A DNA stretch of 64,000 nt from Adineta steineri (Eukaryota > Rotifera > Eurotatoria > Adinetida > Adinetidae), in assembly GCA_905250115.1 (NCBI GenBank), contig CAJNOI010000049.1:6617-70616 (forward strand). Reading direction: 5' to 3'. Positions 1 to 12,664 of the stretch are shown here, in pieces. How positions within the stretch are numbered: position 1 is the stretch's first letter; every line of letters starts with the position of its first letter. The notes below the pieces were generated by a model, which searched no databases, was not told where the DNA came from, and saw only the letters and a list, made by a program, of their open reading frames with translations. The position numbers and the translations under genes were made by a program.

Positions 1-532
1 GAAACCTTATGAAAATTTATATTTATATTGTGATGGAATTAAGAAAGTGCATGGTACAAGTGATTATGGTCAATGTTAAAAAATATATAATTGTGCTATT
101 TATCTATTATATGAATTGATTTGTTTGTTTTGCTTCTAATAAAATTTTATGAGAATATCGTCAACTGATGAAAAATATTTTATCATTGTTGAATTTATTT
201 TTTTTTGTTTTTGGAGAATATATATGTGTCAGGTGCTCTATTCTAATGATTGGTATTATGCTTGTCTGTCATGAAAATAAGACGCAACATGTGTTTTTTA
301 GTACACATCTATCGTGGCACGATAAGTGGGCTTTCTCATATGGATTAATATAGAGTTGATTATCAACACTAGCATGTCGGCATAATCATTCGTATGCCAG
401 ACTCATTTGAATGAGAGAAAAAGAACTGACAACATATATGGTTGCAAAGATCAACAAAATATATATATATATATATATAGATTATTTCCTAAAAAACGAC
501 ATTGATAGAGTGAAATAATAGAAAATATCATA
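1..532. other. intergenic, no gene seen
   Basis: AT-rich sequence with a short (AT)n run near 461-478. A 61-codon frame at 168-353 has a hydrophobic start but no splice partner or recognisable domain, so I do not call it. Confidence 0.6.
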
Positions 533-1122
533 ATGCAGAATTTTTCTATTTTTCTATTAATTGTGATTTCTAATATTGATAAAAGTAGGTGCTTTCTTTA
601 AATATTTAAAAATCTTCATTATTATTTTCTAGTATCATCATTGTCTTGTTATCAATGTTCATCAATTAATGGAACTAATCCAATCTGTGAAGATTCATTT
701 CAGGGAGATATAGTTGGTAAACCATCACTTCTTCATACTCCATGTATGACTCAATTACGTGACCGTAAAGGTTTCTTTCCTGCAACATATTGTATTAAAT
801 TAGTTGCTTACTCGGATGGTAAAATATTGTCTTCTTTATTATAATAAATAAGCATATTCATTTATTTGTAGACTCTAAGCCTATTCAATATATATATCGA
901 ACGTGTGGTCGAGAAGAAGCTGATGATAATGGAATAAATCGTGTTAGTCATTGTGGTTTTATAAAACTTCATTGGATTCATCCATTTAGACGATTTCGAA
1001 GTTGTTTACATATATGTGATAAAGATGCGTGCAATCAAGCTAATTATTTTATTTATTCAATGTGGAAAATTATATTTTGTTTTAGTTTATTATTTATAAA
1101 TTCATATGAAAGCTTTATATAA
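533..1122 (+). CDS. Quiver/Sleepless-type Ly6 protein, probably GPI-anchored
   Basis: Three exons, 533-584, 633-818 and 872-1122, joined by 48- and 53-bp GT-AG introns. Phases fit and give a protein of 162 aa. The start at 533 supplies a signal peptide (MQNFSIFLLIVIS). The mature part opens with SCYQCSS and carries a Ly6/uPAR-like cysteine series: CxxC near the N-terminus, CED, a PCM segment, YCIK, RTCG, HCGF, and a closing CDKDACN about 25 residues from the end. The C-terminus (IIFCFSLLFI) is hydrophobic, as expected of a GPI-attachment signal. The RTCG and C-D-x-C-N pattern is typical of the invertebrate Quiver/Sleepless family, which modulates potassium channels and nicotinic receptors at the cell surface. 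The role here is inferred. The exact ortholog is not claimed, because rotifers may carry several such genes. Confidence 0.82.
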
Positions 1123-1343
1123 ATGAAATAGATATCATGTGTCATTATTAATTGATGTAAATACGAAAGTGACATAGAACAGATACAGAAAGTCCTTTAG
1201 ATTTTTGTTTATTGATAAATATAAGTTATACAAATTACTATAGGTTAAATCTTCGAATTTTTCCTTTTTTCTATACATTCGAAAATATAGAATAGGAAGT
1301 CAATTTATGAATATATGAGTAATTTTATTGATAGATATATCAT

Positions 1344-1846
1344 TTGATTATAGTTGTCATTTTCTATGTTTCTTGCATTAATTTTATTGGAATTATTAGA
1401 GAACTACCTAATTCTTCTATTCTATTAATATGTTTGGAAGAATATTCTATGTTAATAGAGATTTTATTGCCTGAATGTCTAATCAGATGCATCATCATGT
1501 CTGGCTTATTTTATACAAAACTAAAATTTACAAATGGAAAATTAGTAGAGTATCGTATGTTAATATACATGCACTTTATTTATATTTTCTCATAGAACGA
1601 ACACATATGCATATCAATTGCATATAGATAAATAAGATTTTTTCTCTGAAAAAAAATCCTAGAAATATTCTTATATTCTATAAATATATGTATATAGATC
1701 TGTTGTTACTCATATGTAACATGACTAATTAAATGAATTAATGATCAACAGATGAAGTATTGTTTAAGTATGGTTCTTTATATCAATGTGATTATTGTCA
1801 GATAGGACTCATTTTTCATCATAGAATAAGTCGTTTATCACTCTAA
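1344..1846 (+). CDS. doubtful two-exon small secreted protein
   Basis: An open stretch 1344-1554 ends at a GT (tatc|gtatgt). It joins in phase to 1752-1846 after a CAG acceptor and closes at a TAA at 1844, giving about 101 residues. The N-terminal part is hydrophobic and would pass as a signal peptide. The second exon contains a CxxC pair (YQCDYCQ). There is no ATG at the proposed start, so a 5' exon is missing or this is a decayed gene. It lies 220 bp downstream of the Ly6-type gene and could be a worn paralogue, but the cysteine pattern is too thin to say so. Confidence 0.22.
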
Positions 1847-3694
1847 TAATAAATAATTCGGTAATCCTCTTAATAAAAGTTAGTTAACTCCTCATACATA
1901 CATTCATTATTGCGATGCAAAGCAAAGCATTTCTGAAGCCCTTCGCGAGACTTTTCTGCTTTTTTGACGTACGCATTAGTTTTGTGTCGTGATGATCTCG
2001 GCAGCGGAACATCCCGAAATACTCGTTTAAACAAGAGATCAATATATTAAGATTGAGCTGATATTATTCGTTTTCTGATTTTCAATATGACGTTTAGTTA
2101 GTTTACAGGAAGTGTTGTAAAAGCACAATTTCGATTAATTAATAAATTTCTAAAATCTGTTCAGATGAACAGAACTGCGTTTATTAGTTAAATTTGCATC
2201 AAATAATTGTTTTATTACAAATATTGCTGTCTGCTATAAATAATAAAAACGATCATAGTTGTATGCTCTACATACTCGATGCAGCTGTATTCGAGAAAAT
2301 GAATTATAAACGTCGATATTATTATTGTTTAGATCATTTTACTCGTTGTATTGTAACTACATTCATTTTCTATGAAACACAATACGTTTTAAACATCTTT
2401 GAAAAAATATTGTTAATTTATCAATAGCTCGAAAGTAATTCTGATGAAAATCGAATTAAAACTCTCTTTTGATAAACAATCAAGTATTTTCTATAAATTG
2501 CCTAATAATGAATGAAAATAATTTGTAAACATTTGAGATTTTTATAAGTCGATTTTCTTTTAGTGTAAAGTTTATCTATAATTCATAGTGTATAATAGTG
2601 TGCTTCTCCTTGAGAGTACATTGTAATAAATAGAGGCAAACTATAATATTTACTCTTCAATGGTTTTTCTTCGAAGATTTTTCAGAACATGGTATAAATC
2701 TATCCATTATTATTTGTTTTAATAACATAAACATTTCGGTTATCTAATAAATCATAATCTATGTTTATCTGACTGATATTGGCAATAGACTACTGTCATG
2801 CATCCAGTGAAAGTATATATGACTTATTTTTTGCAAAAGAACTATCAATGTATCTAGTCCTGACTATATCACGTATCAGCATACATGTATTTGATATAAT
2901 AATAGTCATATCCTCTCGGAACCTATTCCATTCTATAATGTATTATTTAACTCATGTGTCTATATAAAAAAAAAGATACATATGTATAACATATGTTACT
3001 GTATAATTACATTCACAATAGTTTTCTATCAGTTTTATTAGATAACACATATATGAACGGTAGAAATTCTTGATCATTCAGCTATTCAACTACAAAGTCT
3101 TGCGAACCTTTGCAAAACTAAAACAATCATACTTGGTTCAACAGTATTGAACACAGAATCTATCTTTATTCAGCACTAATTCATAGTATGAATTTCATAC
3201 TACACATTTTACGGTTTAATTTTATTGGAGAAAACTTTTCTAACTCAATGTCATCGGACACAGTTCTTTGCCCCGCATTATTGGGAATAACGTCTTAGGG
3301 TTTTACTATTATCACAGGAAACCTCTAATCATTCTTCATCATCTGGAACAATCTTTTACAGTTCTGCTACTATTATACAAAATGTTTTTCTGATGATGCC
3401 CTATTGGACAAAATCTTTTAGGGTTTTGATATTGTTATAGAGCACCTTAGCTTGGTTTTGCACGAGGTGCACACACACAAAATAGTTCTACAAGACCTCT
3501 GTTTTTAAAGAACATCCTCATCGTCTTCTTCAAATATAAAAGAATACGAAGCAAACATTATCATCACAATATATATTAAGTTTGAAAACAAGCTAGTTTA
3601 TTTACTGTTTCTGCCTAAACTATAACACAAAAATAGTCTCACATGATCATCACCAGCGATTTATTATTCATCTAAATACATTTAATATTACCCT
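1847..3694. other. intergenic, no gene seen
   Basis: No splice-consistent coding exons found. The stretch holds a GC-richer island at about 1915-2090 and a diverged internal duplication at about 3230-3470, where two copies share a 'cttttagggtttt'-like core. A 77-codon frame at 2194-2427 lacks domain or splice support. Confidence 0.55.
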
Positions 3695-6600
3695 TCACGG
3701 GTTGCTCTGTCCTACATTCCGTCGAAGTAATTCATCGATTATATGCATCGCATCCTTTCCGACCCGATTTCGGTCTAAGCTCAGTTTGCTGAGTGTCTAG
3801 ATAGAAAAGCGGAGATGACGACATATTATAGATAAAGAGAGAAGGAGAATTACTGTATTGTACTTTAATGCATCACCCAAAGATTGTGCTCCAACATCAC
3901 GGATGTTAGTCCACGAGAGATCTAGTGCGGTGAGTGTCTAGATGAAAAAGTGGAATTAAAGATATAGTATAGGCAAAGAGAGAAGGACAGTTACTGTATT
4001 GTACTTCAATGCATCACCCAAACATTGTGCTCCAAGATCTCCGATTTGATTGAAGGAGAGATTTAGTGTGGTGAGTGTCTAGATGAAAAAGTGGAGGTAA
4101 AGGCATGGTAAAGAGAAAGAAAGAATGGGCATTACTGTGTTGTGATGCAATCCATCACCAAAATACTGTGCTCCAACATCACCGATTTTATTGACCGCCA
4201 GATCTAGTGAAATGAGTACCTAGATGAAAATGTGGACGTAAGGGCATGGTATAGATAAAGAGAGAATGCGAGTTACTGAATTGTGTTCTAGTGCACTGCC
4301 TAAATATTTTGCTCCAAAATCTCCGATTTGATTAGACCTGAGATTGACACTCGTGAGTGCCTAGATGAAAAGTGAAGGTGAAGACATGGCATAGATGAAG
4401 AAAGAATGACACTTACTGTGTTGTGATGCAATCCATCACCCAAAGCTTGTGCACCAGCATCACGGATTTTATTCCATGAGAGATCTAGTGTGGTGAGTGT
4501 CTAGATGAAAAAAGTGGAACTAAAGACATAGTATAGGCAAAGAGAGAAGGACAGTTACTGTATTGTGTTTCAATGAATCACCCAAACGTTGTGCTCCAAG
4601 ATCTCCGATTTCATTCCTGAAGAGAACTAGTGTGGTGAGTGTCTAAATGAAACAGTGAAATTGAAGACCTGGAATAGATGAAAAAACAGTGAGACTTGCT
4701 GTGTTGTGACGCAATCCATTATCCAAAGATTGTGATCCAAAATCTCCGATTTGATTACAGCGAAGATCTAGTGTGGTGAGTGTCTAGATGAAAAAAGTGG
4801 AGGTAAAGGCATAATATAGATAAAGAGAGAATAGGAGTTACTGTGTTGTGATACAATCCATCGCCAAAATACAGTGCTCCAACATCACCGATTTTATTGG
4901 CCGCTAGATCTAGTGTAATGAGTACCTAGTTGAAAATGTGGACGTAAGGGCATAGTATAGATCAAGAGAAAATGCGAGTTACTGAATTGCGTTCTAGTGC
5001 ACCGCCTAAATATTTTGCTCCAACATCTCCGATTTGATTGAGGCAGAGATTGATACTCGTGAGAGTCTAGATGAAAAAGCGGAGATAAAGACATAGTATA
5101 CATAAAGAGAGAAGGAGAGTTACTGTATTGTACTCTAATCCATAACCCAAATACTGTGCTCCAACATCACCGATGCTATTCTCCGAGAGATCCAGTGTGG
5201 TGAGTGTCTTGATGAAAAGTGAAGGTGAGGACATGGCATAGATGAAGAAAGAATGAGACTTACTTTGTTGTAATGTAGCCCATTACCCAAATACTGCGCT
5301 CCAACATCACCGAAGTCATTCTCACAGAGACTTAGTGTGGTGAGTGCCTAAATGAAAAAGTGTAGATAAAGGCATGGCATAGATAAAGAGAGAGGGAGAG
5401 TCACTGTGTTGTGCTGTAATACATCACCCAAATGTTGTGCTCCAATGTCTCCGATTGGATTCAAGTAGAGGTCTAGTTTGGTGAGTGTCTATATGAAAAA
5501 GTGAAGCTAAACACATAATCTAGATGAAGAGAGAAGAATAGTTACTATGTTGTGTTGTAATGCATCACCCAAATGTTGTGCTCCAACATTACCGATCGCA
5601 TTAATCGCGAGGCTTAGTATGGTGAGTGTCTACATGAGAAAGTGGAGGTAAAGAAATAGTATAGATGAAGAAAGAATGAATATTACTGTGTTGTAATACA
5701 ATCCATCACCCAAATATTTTGCTCCAACATCACCGATTGTATTGTCCATAAGATCTAGTGTGGTGAGTACCTAGATGAAAAAGTTGAGGGAAAGACATAG
5801 TATACATAAATAGAGAATGAGTTTTACTGTGTTGTGCTTTAATGCATCACCCAAATATTGTGCTCCAACATCACCGATTCCATTTCCAGAGAGGTCAAGT
5901 GCGGTGAGTGTCTAGATGAAAAAGTGGAGGTAAAAAGGCGATTTATATGTGTTTATCAAGGAACACTGAGTTATAAAAGGTGAAAAGTCAAACAAGTTAT
6001 TCCGTAATGTTAGATTGATAATGAACAGGAGACCAATACATGCAGAAATATCGTATACAAAATTTCGCTGTCAAAATATTCTTGAGATTTAGTTCATGAG
6101 AAAGTGTGCCTCAAATGAAATCCGTTACGGAGGAATTATTTTACAAAAATATTAGCTTTAAAAGTAGTACTCCTTAAAGAAATTGTCTATTGTGATAGTA
6201 TTGGTGTGAGTGATGTGATTGAATGAGAATATAGATGTTATTGTGAGTCAAACTTCTCTTCATCTACATCTACCGTCACCGATACCCTCGTATATTCTTA
6301 AGTGAGTATTTGTTGGAAATATTCCTCATAAAAATATTGAAGAGGTTATTTATAACAAGGGACACTAGTCTATCGATAGATAATTTCTTTCAAATGCTTT
6401 TTTTTATTATTGAAATAGTATTCTAAACAAAAAGTGCTGAGAAACACGTTAATAGAAAATGACAATGTTTTATTCTTTTTTTCATTCTTGTCTAAACATT
6501 GAATGTGTATGACATCATACCTAGTTTAAAACGTGAAATATTTAAATGAAATTGAAAAGAAAGAAGAAAAAGGAATTATTGTTTTGATTTATTAGGACAG

Positions 6601-6885
6601 TATTTTCGTATTGTCATAATATAAGAAAGGGATAGTTGATAAATTATTTTGAGTGAGAGATAGTTCATTCATGTATATTTTATTTGCAGTCAATAGATAA
6701 AAATTAGACCGTTATGATAGAAGAAAGTTTACCTGATATCTATGATAACTGTCTAAGATCTCGTTGAATCGTTGACAAACATTTCTCATGGAGCATATGA
6801 TTGTGAGATCCGATTGGTGATCCACAATTCGGTAGACCAGTTCCACCGGTAACATAAGCAAGTTAGTGACAGCTGTATTTGTCAT
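3695..6885 (-). CDS. F-box protein with long leucine-rich-repeat array (RNase-inhibitor type)
   Basis: Exon 1 (6885-6733) encodes 51 residues with an F-box-like core (LPVELVYRIVDHQSD, then SMRNVCQRF). A long intron follows. Then come 15 exons of 84 bp between 5911 and about 3856, each one 28-residue LRR of ribonuclease-inhibitor/NLRC3 type (TLxxLxLxxNxIGDxGAQxLGDAL). The last exon, 3796-3695, ends at TGA. All introns are phase 0, so exons can be added or lost without breaking frame. Predicted length is about 504 aa. F-box proteins recruit substrates to SCF ubiquitin ligases, with the LRR binding the substrate; that role is inferred. I chose the start at 6885 because the in-frame ATG at 7041 adds an unlikely basic leader. 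The 850-bp first intron could hide another exon. A shorter paralogue lies at 48158-54069. Confidence 0.8.
3796..5911 (-). repeat. tandem exon+intron array, 15 complete units of about 141 bp
   Basis: Each unit holds an 84-bp LRR exon plus a 56-58-bp intron. Introns as well as exons are similar between units, for example the acceptor region ctttttcatctag and the donor region gtaactgt. This points to recent unit duplication or gene conversion, not old exon shuffling. Confidence 0.85.
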
Positions 6886-8763
6886 TGTAAACTGTTGATG
6901 AAATGTGTACTGTGTAGAGTTATATGGTGTGTTGTGATTTTTTTTCTTTCTTTTAAATGAGTAGATGTTTATTTTGCCATTGGTTTCACATGATGTTGTA
7001 ATTATTTGATGAAAGTAAAAAACGAAAAAGAATGATGTCATCTACAGAACGACAGAAGTGCCATAATAACTGTACACAAAGTTTTTGTTAACATTGTTCT
7101 ATTGATATAAAATGATATATATATATAATAGACATGAATAGTGCGTTCTCGACTATAATCAGCAATGGTTAAATTACTTTCTTTTTTATTTATTCTCATT
7201 CAAACTATACATTGTCATTTGATCATAAAATCAAACAAACAAAACTATATTATCGAAGTCTATCAAAGCTTTGTTGCTACAATCAGGTTTTGATGATATA
7301 GCGTTAACAAAATATACGAATTATATTTCAAATGGAATACTGTCACGATCGTTACAAGTTTATCTTAAGAATTTATAAGCATCATAGTATATAAAGAAAA
7401 GTTGTGATTTTTTCAAGCTTCATTAAAACGCAAGATATATGTTGCATTCTTTATAAATAATTAAGCAATGAATCATCAGTGGTCTTTCAAAATATGTTTG
7501 TATAAATTAGTGTCATCCGTATTTTGATAATATATAAATTTCACTCGATTCGAAAACAATCGTGAATATTTAGAAATGTATGAATTTATTCATATAATAT
7601 TTTAAATATAAATTCTCACCAATAAAATAGTATTCTAAGTGGACATTGATGTATAAACTTAATCAAGTATTTCGATCACCTATAAGAATACTGTCCATAA
7701 CGACTATAATTTTTGTTTAGTAAACAATCGACACTATATGATTATCATATGGAATTGAACATAGATCTACAGTATTAAGTTTGATTTTTTATAATAGAAA
7801 TTTTTTATTAAATATACTAGTTTACCTCTTACTCACCTGTGAGTTTATGTACTTGACATAGTCATGTTAATATTATCTATGTACGCATAAAATCCAAAAT
7901 ATTACAGTGTAGATAATTGTGAACAATACCTGCTTCTTAAATATTCTGATTAATCGATAATATAGAAAAATTATATAAAAATCTATTTGAAGTAAAAATA
8001 TAACTCGCAATTTTCTTGACTAAAATTCTAAAATAAAATGACTTTTGTATACGGAATCCGGTTAATTTTATGATTGTATGACTGTAGAAGTTAAATATTA
8101 AAATCTTAGAAAAAAAACAAGTCAGAATCAATAAAACTAATGACTCATTTTTAATATTGTACAATATGTCATATTAATTTATTTTGTCATACGTTAGATA
8201 TAATCAGCTATTTACTAAAATAAAATTAATATTTTAATGTCTATAAAACCGCACCTGTTAACTGATTAAAAGTTTATTGTATAAGAAAAAGGAAGTTGAT
8301 AAGCATAATATTTTCAAGCTTGTTTTTCTAGCATATTAACACGTATATTTGTGATGTGATTAAACGCTAGTTTATGGCAGTTTTTAGATTAGTAGCTCTA
8401 CTAATATAACAACAATACATTCCAACTCATGCTTGTTTCATATATATTAATGACTTTGAATAGAGCGCTTGCCATACATTTTGTTTTATTATATTTTCGA
8501 AAAAATCAATATAGAATATCTCTCAAATTTACTACAAATTATAACAACAAAATTGCTTCGATATAAAATACAAAAAAGTACTTTCACATCAATTTATTAT
8601 TCTATTATACAATACTATAATAACTTTTTTTTGTTTCAATATATGACTAGACACTCCAAGCCGCGATATATGCACAGGTAATTTCAATTAAATAATATTC
8701 CTATTTAATAGAATTTTGACAGTAGCTTGACCAGTTACAATAATAATATGATAAGTTTCTTCT
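6886..8763. other. intergenic, no gene seen
   Basis: Very AT-rich. Open frames at 7937-8164 and 8469-8681 look like low-complexity chance ORFs with no domain or splice support. Confidence 0.6.
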
Positions 8764-9381
8764 TTAAAGTCGTACTTCAATAATATCAGTATTAATATCT
8801 ACATCTAGTGTTGGTAATTCTATGTTTAATACTAATTTACTAGTGTACTTATACTGTCTATTATGACGATGAACATCACGAACATCTTTCAATAATTGTT
8901 TACTTTTGACTAATGCTCCAGGATGTTCATGTTTTGCTTGTGAATGATAATATTCAAGTATTGAACCTTTTTTACGTGGTATAGAATTTCGAAATTCAGG
9001 TATTTCATCAATAAGAGATTCAACAAATGTTCGACAATTATTCAATAAGACATGATAATTAGGATGTTCTTGTACATAAGTTTGTGCATTTTGAATAAGT
9101 TGTTGTAATGCTGTTGGTGATGTTGTTTCACCAATTAATTCAAGTTTTGTTACTGAATTTGGTATTTCTTCTAATTCAGCAATTTTTAATTTCATACCTT
9201 TTTTAATACCTCTTTCACGATTGCCCACATCGATTTCAATTAAGGTTAGTGGATGTTCATCAGAACATGCAATTAAAAATGTATGTCGAGCACGACTATC
9301 ACCCCATAAAACACGTTCAAATGTATATGCTATTGAACCAATTCGATCTTCCATTGCACGCCAGCCAAGAAACAAATGCAT
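8764..9381 (-). CDS. hypothetical protein with Asn-Cys motif (possible papain-fold relative)
   Basis: Single exon of 205 codons with good coding character, start ATG at 9381. An in-frame ATG at 9354 (MEDRIGSIAYTFER) is an equally plausible start, because it removes a short leader. A histidine in RHTFLIACSDEH lies about 85 residues before YHVLLNNCRTFVESL. An N-C dipeptide followed by an aromatic and a hydrophobic helix recalls the NCEHF box of LRAT/PPPDE-like thiol hydrolases of the permuted papain fold, where His and Cys form the active site. This is only a motif-level resemblance. The C-terminal third is charged, with a KHEHPG segment. No signal peptide or membrane helix is evident. I do not recognise the family; it may be rotifer-specific. 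Confidence 0.65.
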   Translation of the reverse strand: MHLFLGWRAMEDRIGSIAYTFERVLWGDSRARHTFLIACSDEHPLTLIEIDVGNRERGIKKGMKLKIAELEEIPNSVTKLELIGETTSPTALQQLIQNAQTYVQEHPNYHVLLNNCRTFVESLIDEIPEFRNSIPRKKGSILEYYHSQAKHEHPGALVKSKQLLKDVRDVHRHNRQYKYTSKLVLNIELPTLDVDINTDIIEVRL

Positions 9382-12300
9382 AGTGATAATCGTATGATTT
9401 ATTTAGTAAAAGAGAAAAAAACGATAGGTTACATTTTTTTTTGTCCGTCTCTTTTATATAAGCAGACGCATGACTCAACGTCAATAACGTCAAAACATGC
9501 TTAAAACACGCGTGTTTCAAAAAGAAAGAACGTAATGCTTTTTGCTTACGACAGTTGTGATTTGCACATAAATATAATATATATTTTATTCTTTTACCTA
9601 GTATTCATGTAGACATACACCATGAAAAACCAAGATAAGAAAAAAAACTATAATTGAAGTATTTTATAATCTTATACTAACATAAAAAATAAAAATAATG
9701 ATAAAAGAGTCAAAGAAAATCTAGTCGCTCTTATAATCAATATGTATACATAAATCATGGACATGAGATTCAATGAAACGCCCACCTGTATTCAAAAAAA
9801 AGTTCTGCACCTACCATTCATTCTTTATACCATTATAATAGCAAGAATATTTCGTATAAAGAAAAAAAGAACTAGAACATCTAATTTTTCTATATAAGAA
9901 TAAAATATATAATAGTGCGACTCGATATCGGGGCGTGAATGTATTGAAATATACCGAACAACAAAAAAAAAGTATATATAGACACATTCTTATTAATGCT
10001 TGGAATACAGGTATCATTTCGTCATAAAAATAAAATGACATAATAATTTATTTCGATTAATTAGATTTTTTTTTGTCAACAAACTAATCAAAAGTATATT
10101 TTGTAATTATTACAAATGATTTATTTTATGATTATATTCTCACATATATTCACAATGTTGTGTTTTCTATAATTTATTTTTCCCATAAAATAATAACGAT
10201 CTTTATTGATGACGTCTGACATATTATTATCAGAATCCTAAAGTTAAATATTATGCGTCATGAAGATTAGTTTTTTTTACGAACATACAGATGTAACTTT
10301 TTCTATGAAAAACAGTTCTTTATTAAATATATAAAATTTGATTTAACACGTATCTCAAGGAAGAACAAGCGGACTTCTGATGTGTAAAAGTACCGAGAAG
10401 CTCCAAGAAGTACGACAGCAGTACATTTTTTCTATTTTAATCTGCATTCACAAATAGAATAAAGTATTCTGTTATCGAGAGATGTCAAAAATCCTGTTCC
10501 GAAGAACGGAACAAAAATGTTATTTTTACATGTAGGAGTACCAAAAGTTCGCTTGCTCCCCCCTGACGTATGCTCGAATAATACTCAGATATATTCTAAT
10601 TCAAGAAAATTTTTTTAGATGTTGCCATGGTTTCCTATAAACATTTATAAATTCGTAAATAATTGTCTAATGACGATTTAAATCGATTAGATAATTGTTA
10701 AGTCAAAATATGAACCACTATATGTAAACTTAGTCCATATTATCAAAACAATATTTCAATATAAAAACCCATTGACATTATAAAATGATTTCGATTGCAT
10801 AATCTATTGAATATATATGATTTATTAATCGAACAAATCATCGATATTCAGTTGTACAGGACTCCACATAACGAATACCATAGGATCAATAGTTTACTTA
10901 AAAATAGTCTATTACTCGAAAGAATACATAAGTTGTTTGTTTTTACTCATTAGAAAATTAATATACTTGTCATTTGTCGACAACTCACTTAGATATATTC
11001 AAAAATCAATTTAAATTCAAAATTGAATGTATTTGTATTATTAATATCAAAGCAAGCAAATATTAGATATCTTTTGATTATCTTCAACAATAAAATCAGA
11101 TAACATTCTTTTGTATTTATTTGAAGCGAAAAAATAAAAACAAAAAATAAGAAAGATGTCTACCAAACTCAATACGTCGAGATTGATGAGAAAGATTATT
11201 TGACATTCAATCATCCTACTACTAATCTTATTTAATTGATAACTATACCATGAGTTTCTTTTCATATGATTATCCGTATATGATACGTATAAATCATCCG
11301 TTATGGGAAAATCGTTTGCCGTGTATCTAATCAATTAAATGAAATGTACCATACATGTATATATAAATTAATGATAATAACTGATAAATTTAAATTGTTA
11401 ATTTAAACCTTTATTCTTATGTAAACGATTGAATTTTTATTAGAAAGTTCTAAAGATAATAATGCATTATTTCATTATTTTGTTTAAAAAATCATCAATA
11501 ACTTTATATATACTTGTTTAAACACAAGAATAAAATAGTGTCGATTAAATATCCTTGATTTAATATGTGGCAAACTTTTTCATGGATGTTTACTAATATG
11601 CGATGCAAAAAAAACCGTTGAAGCTTATTTTTTTAGTCATATACTATTAAATATATATAAACGAGTAAAATCTGATGTACATTTAAATATTAAACAAGCC
11701 GAGTAAATCACAATTAGATCAGTATAAATGCTCTTGCAAACGAGAATTTTGATGAATAATAGTCAGACGAAATATATGCATAATATTGTCATCGTATAAT
11801 TAACAAATATAGATGTGCACACCTGTATATATTATTGAGAAACGAAAGAAATTTTGTTATTTGACATATTTTCAAAAGACAAAATTTTTTTATATTTCAG
11901 GTAAATTTAATATAAAACATGACAAGTATTCGAAATAATTTTGACTTTTTTTTTTATCTTTGCGATTGTTTAGTCTTTTATTTTGAAGTATTAGAATTAA
12001 TCTTTGATTTAGACTGTGTATATTAAATAAAAACAAGACAATATGTAATTGGTTAATAACGGAAGTAAAGAAAAAAAATATATCTTTTTTTCGGTTTCTT
12101 CAATGATTGGTTATTGTAAACCAATCGTGTCTTTTTTTTTCTTATTTATTCATTTTCTTGTCCTATGCAATCAACGGCGAAGATAATAATGATGTTGATG
12201 CTCGAATGATTTGAGAGAAAGGTGAGACCGAATGATAACACCCGCGTCAAACGAATGAAACATAAAACAAACCTAATATACAAACGTATATGAAGATTGC

Positions 12301-12664
12301 ATCTATTGAATAGTGTCGTCGGCGACACAGGAAAAAATTGAAAATGAGCAATAAGGAGGAGGAAGATGCGTGTATACTTCTCTATCATTTAGTTAGGTAA
12401 ATTGTCTTTTTCTTTATGTTTATTGATGATGATGTTTAATACGCGTGAAACTCACATTTCGCACTTTATGTATATGAAAAGGGCCGATCTGGATACAGTT
12501 TATTAACTATCGAATAAGACGACATTTCATTTTTCAATTTTTTTTTCTTGATCGTGTCTCATCGTTATAAACGAAAGAAAAAGTATCTATCGTCGATCCG
12601 CATCTTTTATACATACTAGTGACGAAGAAGCCGATTTAGGCGAGAGAAAAAGAGGCCGGAAAAC
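9382..12664. other. intergenic upstream of Pax6-like gene
   Basis: 3.3 kb with no convincing coding exon. It contains the 210-bp hAT-like MITE at 10356-10565. The part just before 12665 is less AT-rich (12400-12660) and is the likely promoter and 5' UTR of the Pax6-like gene. Frames at 9811-10041, 11047-11334 and 12146-12388 look like chance ORFs. Confidence 0.6.
10356..10565. mobile_element. hAT-like MITE, about 210 bp
   Basis: The left end reads CAAGGAAGAACAAGCGGACT. The right end, reversed, reads CAGGGGGGAGCAAGCGAACT, so the two are imperfect terminal inverted repeats. The flanks are acgtatct before and acgtatgct after, an 8-bp target duplication with slight decay. The left end resembles the element at 51297-51512 (CAAGGGGACAACAGCGGACT), so both appear to be one family. 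There is no coding capacity. hAT assignment rests on the CA[AG]GG end and 8-bp duplication. Confidence 0.5.

Noticed and set aside
168-353. Hydrophobic 61-codon frame upstream of the Ly6-type gene
   Set aside because: The Ly6-type gene has its own signal-peptide exon at 533 in phase; this frame does not join it.
1985-2080. Possible C/D-box snoRNA (GTGATGA and CTGA words) or U6-like start
   Set aside because: No terminal stem pairs the two boxes, and the U6 resemblance stops after about 15 bases.
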